Shown here in pieces: positions 24,964-26,714 of a DNA stretch of 26,714 bases. A model generated the notes under the pieces. That model did not search any database, was not told the DNA's origin, and was given only the letters and a program-made list of their open reading frames with translations. Within the stretch, counting starts at the first letter, position 1. Every line of letters begins with the position of its first letter. This DNA is from Desulfuromusa sp. GTDB lineage: Bacteria > Desulfobacterota > Desulfuromonadia > Desulfuromonadales > Geopsychrobacteraceae. The translations under genes and the position numbers were made by a program. The stretch is taken from contig JAKIUD010000045.1 of NCBI GenBank assembly GCA_021647765.1, positions 1-26,714 on the forward strand. Reading direction: 5' to 3'.

Positions 24964-25575
24964 GATCACCTCCCAGGTCAATCCGCAGGGAATCGATCAG
25001 CTGATTGATAGTGGTCGCGGAATCTTTTTCCGTCAGCTCGGTCATATGGGCGTAACGGGCGGTGGTGACAGGACTGGAATGGCCAAGCAATACCTGGATA
25101 TGGCGCAGACTTAAGCCGCGTTCAAGCAGCTGGGCGGCAAAACTGTGCCGCAGGGAGTGGATTGAGATTTTTTAATCCCGCAGGCCGAAACCAGCAACTT
25201 CATCGTTTTCTGCGCGGCGCCGATCAACCGATCAACCTCGGCAACGGTCAGCACATCCGGGATAGTCTTAATCTTCGGCGGCTTGATGATGTTGACCCAG
25301 CGCCAGTCATGCTTGAGCACATGCCGCCAGAAGAATTGCAGGCCATTGCGATCGACCTTGACCGTGCTCCAGGAGTGCGAATCAACCAGCAAACCGAAGT
25401 AGACCTCCAGCTGATCCGGGGTCAACCGGTCTGGACAGCAGTCAAAATGTTTCACAACCCGACGCACCGCCCGCGCATAAACATCGATGGTCTTGTCGCT
25501 TAAGCCCTGAAGTTTCAACATTCGCAGGTGGCGTTGATACCGTTGGTCAAAGCGGCGTTGTTCAGTCACATTCAT
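24941..25575 (-). pseudogene. Xer-like tyrosine recombinase of the IS, internally deleted and frameshifted
   Basis: The N-terminus (from ATG 25575, AAGGAG upstream) reads as a SAM-like DNA-binding domain (RHLRMLKLQGLSDKTIDVYA) and enters the catalytic domain at TVAEVDRLIGAA. It then jumps directly to QKTMKLLVSACGIKK, a segment that normally lies shortly before box II, so roughly 100 residues with the first catalytic Arg are missing. In the following run of A residues one base is short. Adding one A restores IHSLRHSFAAQLLERG, LGHSSPVTTARYAHM (nucleophile Tyr) and a stop at 24941. Two separate lesions prove decay. Such recombinases commonly precede IS91-type transposases. Confidence 0.88.
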
Positions 25576-25682
25576 GGTAAACTCCTTGTGATTATCAGTG
25601 CCCGGCATTGGACACTTTATGGAATTTACCGTAACCGTTTGATTTTATGTGACTTTGATTTTTCCGCCGCGCTAGCGGCTTC

Positions 25683-25799
25683 GTTCAACAATCCAATAAA
25701 CACGACGGAAAATGCTTGTCAGCAAGCTTGAAAAAGCAAAACCAAATTGCGGTTGGTCACTTAAATTCGCGTCGCCGCCGGTTATCCAAAACGTTATGT
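25683..25799 (+). other. attC site of cassette 4
   Basis: R'' GTTCAAC (25683-25689, perfect RYYYAAC) and R' GTTATGT (25793-25799). ATAAACACGACGG pairs with CCGCCGGTTAT, with one mismatch and extrahelical A residues; an inner GCTTG/CAAGC hairpin sits in the variable part. Its 3' part is almost identical to that of the attC at 23427-23534. Confidence 0.82.
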
Positions 25800-25820
25800 A
25801 CCCAAAAATCCAAACATGAT

Positions 25821-25857
25821 ATCTCAAATTGAGCTTGACATAATCTCTTATTGAGAT
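25821..25857 (+). promoter_or_regulatory. candidate promoter and paired operators of higBA
   Basis: TTGACA at 25835-25840 with TACCAT at 25857-25862 (16-base spacing) gives a plausible promoter. Two similar dyads, ATCTCAAATTGAGCT (25821-25835) and ATCTCTTATTGAGAT (25843-25857), flank the -35 element and agree at 12 of 15 positions. This fits autorepression by the HigA antitoxin. Confidence 0.55.
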
Positions 25858-25868
25858 ACCATGTCTCT

Positions 25869-26159
25869 ATGCACATAATTACCAGAAAACGAATTTTAGA
25901 TTTCGCCCAACAGCACCCTAGTTGCGCGACAGCATTAGAATCTTGGTACCGAATAGTAAAACATTCAAGCTGTGGTAGTTTTGCTGAATTAAGAGCTATT
26001 TTCCCCAGTGCTGACCATGTGAATGCCTTGACGGTATTTAACATTGGAGGAAACAAGGTTAGGCTAATTGCGGCAATCCACTACAACAGCCAAAAAGTAT
26101 ATATTCGCTATGTTTTGACTCATCGTGAGTACGATAAAAATAAATGGAAGGAGGGTTAA
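25869..26159 (+). CDS. higB: HigB-type toxin (mRNA interferase) of a toxin-antitoxin pair
   Basis: Small RelE-superfamily toxin that cuts mRNA on the ribosome. The 96 residues match HigB_toxin proteins: MHIITRKRILDFAQQHP at the start, ALESWYRIVKHSSCGSFAEL, a central NIGGNKVRLIAAIHYNSQKV and the terminal VLTHREYDKNKW, where the conserved His and Tyr/Asp lie. ATG 25869 is where homology begins; a TTG at 25851 is less likely. No ribosome site is present, and the proposed promoter would start transcription at or near this ATG, so a leaderless message is possible. The stop codon abuts the antitoxin start. Confidence 0.88.
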   Translation: MHIITRKRILDFAQQHPSCATALESWYRIVKHSSCGSFAELRAIFPSADHVNALTVFNIGGNKVRLIAAIHYNSQKVYIRYVLTHREYDKNKWKEG

Positions 26160-26564
26160 ATGGAGCCTCAACTTGAAAACATTGCTAGCGTGTGGCCATC
26201 AATAAAGAATATTTTTTCCGTTCCACATTCAAATAATGAATATGAGAATCTTGTGTTATTGCTTGATGACCTGATTGATGAAATAGGTGAAAACGAAAAA
26301 CATCCTTTGGCATCACTAATGGAATCAATTGGAAATTTAATTGAAACTTACGAAAATAATAATTTTCCACTAATACACGGCAATCCGGCTGAATCATTGC
26401 GTTATTTAATGTCAGAACATAATTTAACCCAATCGGAGCTTCCTGAAATTGGCAGTCAGGGAGTTGTTTCTGAAGTGTTGAAGGGAAAAAGAAGTTTAAA
26501 TATCAGGCAGGTAAAGGAATTAAGCGCAAGGTTTGACATTTCACCATTGGTATTTATCCAATAA
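26160..26564 (+). CDS. higA: HigA-type antitoxin, XRE-like
   Basis: Binds and neutralises the HigB toxin and probably represses the shared promoter. The 134 residues have an acidic N-terminal half (LLLDDLIDEIGENEKHP), a linker PLIHGNPAESLRYLMSEHNL, and a C-terminal helix-turn-helix (LTQSELPEIGSQGVVSEVLKG, then RSLNIRQVKELSARF). This is the usual HigA order for toxin-first loci. AAGGAGGG seven bases before the ATG, within the toxin gene, gives strong translation, which would favour excess antitoxin. Toxin-antitoxin pairs are frequent in sedentary integrons, where they discourage loss of cassettes. It is followed 22 bases later by an attC. Confidence 0.9.
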   Translation: MEPQLENIASVWPSIKNIFSVPHSNNEYENLVLLLDDLIDEIGENEKHPLASLMESIGNLIETYENNNFPLIHGNPAESLRYLMSEHNLTQSELPEIGSQGVVSEVLKGKRSLNIRQVKELSARFDISPLVFIQ

Positions 26565-26586
26565 TCCAATTTTTAAAAACAAAACC

Positions 26587-26647
26587 CCATAACGAATAAG
26601 GATAGATAGCGCGAGGCACGAGTCGCGATCTTATCCTGTGGTTGAAC
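26587..26647 (+). other. attC site of cassette 5 (higBA)
   Basis: Same hairpin as at 24314-24374: R'' CCATAAC and R' GTTGAAC (26641-26647) with identical spacers and stem. It ends the toxin-antitoxin cassette. Confidence 0.82.
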
Positions 26648-26714
26648 TAGCCCGGCCGTACTACATGTAAAGCAAATATATCGGTTTGGTTTTGAGGGTT
26701 GCTAAGGGGGTCTT
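26588..26714 (+). repeat. 127-base exact direct repeat, copy 2, cut by window end
   Basis: Identical to 24315-24441. The last 67 bases are the same IS91-like end, so a second copy of the element, or of the cassette carrying it, probably continues beyond the window. Confidence 0.97.

Larger units (their letters stand above)
24375..25679 (-). mobile_element. decayed IS91-like element with tyrosine recombinase gene (cassette 4 content)
   Basis: On the minus strand a tyrosine recombinase gene overlaps an IS91-type transposase gene; both have lost internal parts. The end beyond the transposase 3' side, where IS91 elements have their replication origin, begins directly after GAAC at 24371-24374. 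IS91-family elements are known to insert next to GAAC or CAAG. Near the other end is a GC-rich hairpin GCCGC-GCTA-GCGGC at 25666-25679. The exact left and right boundaries are inferred. An attC follows four bases later, so the remnant occupies a cassette slot. Confidence 0.65.

Noticed and set aside
1..26714. CRISPR array, tRNA or rRNA genes
   Set aside because: No regularly spaced short repeats, no cloverleaf with conserved TTCRA arm and no rRNA sequence were noticed.

Overview
The window looks like chromosomal DNA of a Desulfuromonadales-type (Geobacter/Pelobacter/Desulfuromonas-like) bacterium. This is inferred from gene content and order: GGDEF/HDOD signalling genes, a TRAP transporter with two binding proteins, and the minus-strand series mfd - PpiC-type lipoprotein - SurA-like chaperone - pdxA - uvrA. 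No rRNA gene or other taxonomic marker is present, so the assignment is tentative. No tRNA gene or CRISPR array was seen.

Bases 1-4913 are all on the minus strand. A pentapeptide-repeat/potassium-channel fusion, an HDOD protein, a GGDEF diguanylate cyclase and a D-2-hydroxyacid dehydrogenase form an operon-like run read from about 3776 down to 259. Next to it, a DUF4019-like membrane-anchored protein is tightly followed by a TrmO-type tRNA methyltransferase. Bases 5105-9465 (plus strand) hold two closely related DctP binding proteins, each followed by a hairpin terminator, and then DctQ and DctM. A small protein made of two similar halves and a PEGA lipoprotein follow.

Bases 10739-20900 (minus strand) carry DNA repair and envelope genes: uvrA, pdxA, a SurA-like chaperone, a lipoprotein peptidyl-prolyl isomerase and mfd. 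Four copies of a palindrome-rich intergenic repeat (core GGGACTGTCCC or GGGACAGTCCC) lie in the same orientation at 7507, 13724, 15052 and 16189.

From 21067 to the end the window is an integron. An intI-type integrase (minus) diverges from a plus-strand cassette array. Between them is a control and attI region with two long inverted repeats. The array holds: (1) a LysE/RhtB exporter plus a GNAT acetyltransferase; (2) a gene-less mini-cassette; (3) a second LysE-family exporter; (4) a decayed IS91-like element carrying remnants of a tyrosine recombinase and a Y2-type transposase; (5) a HigB/HigA toxin-antitoxin pair; and (6) the start of a further unit. Five attC hairpins can be drawn. A stretch of 127 bases, made of one attC plus the first 67 bases after it, is repeated exactly at 24315 and 26588. 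The IS91-like end begins directly after the GAAC inside the attC R' box, which suggests an IS91-family element that targets attC sites. This is the most unusual feature of the window.
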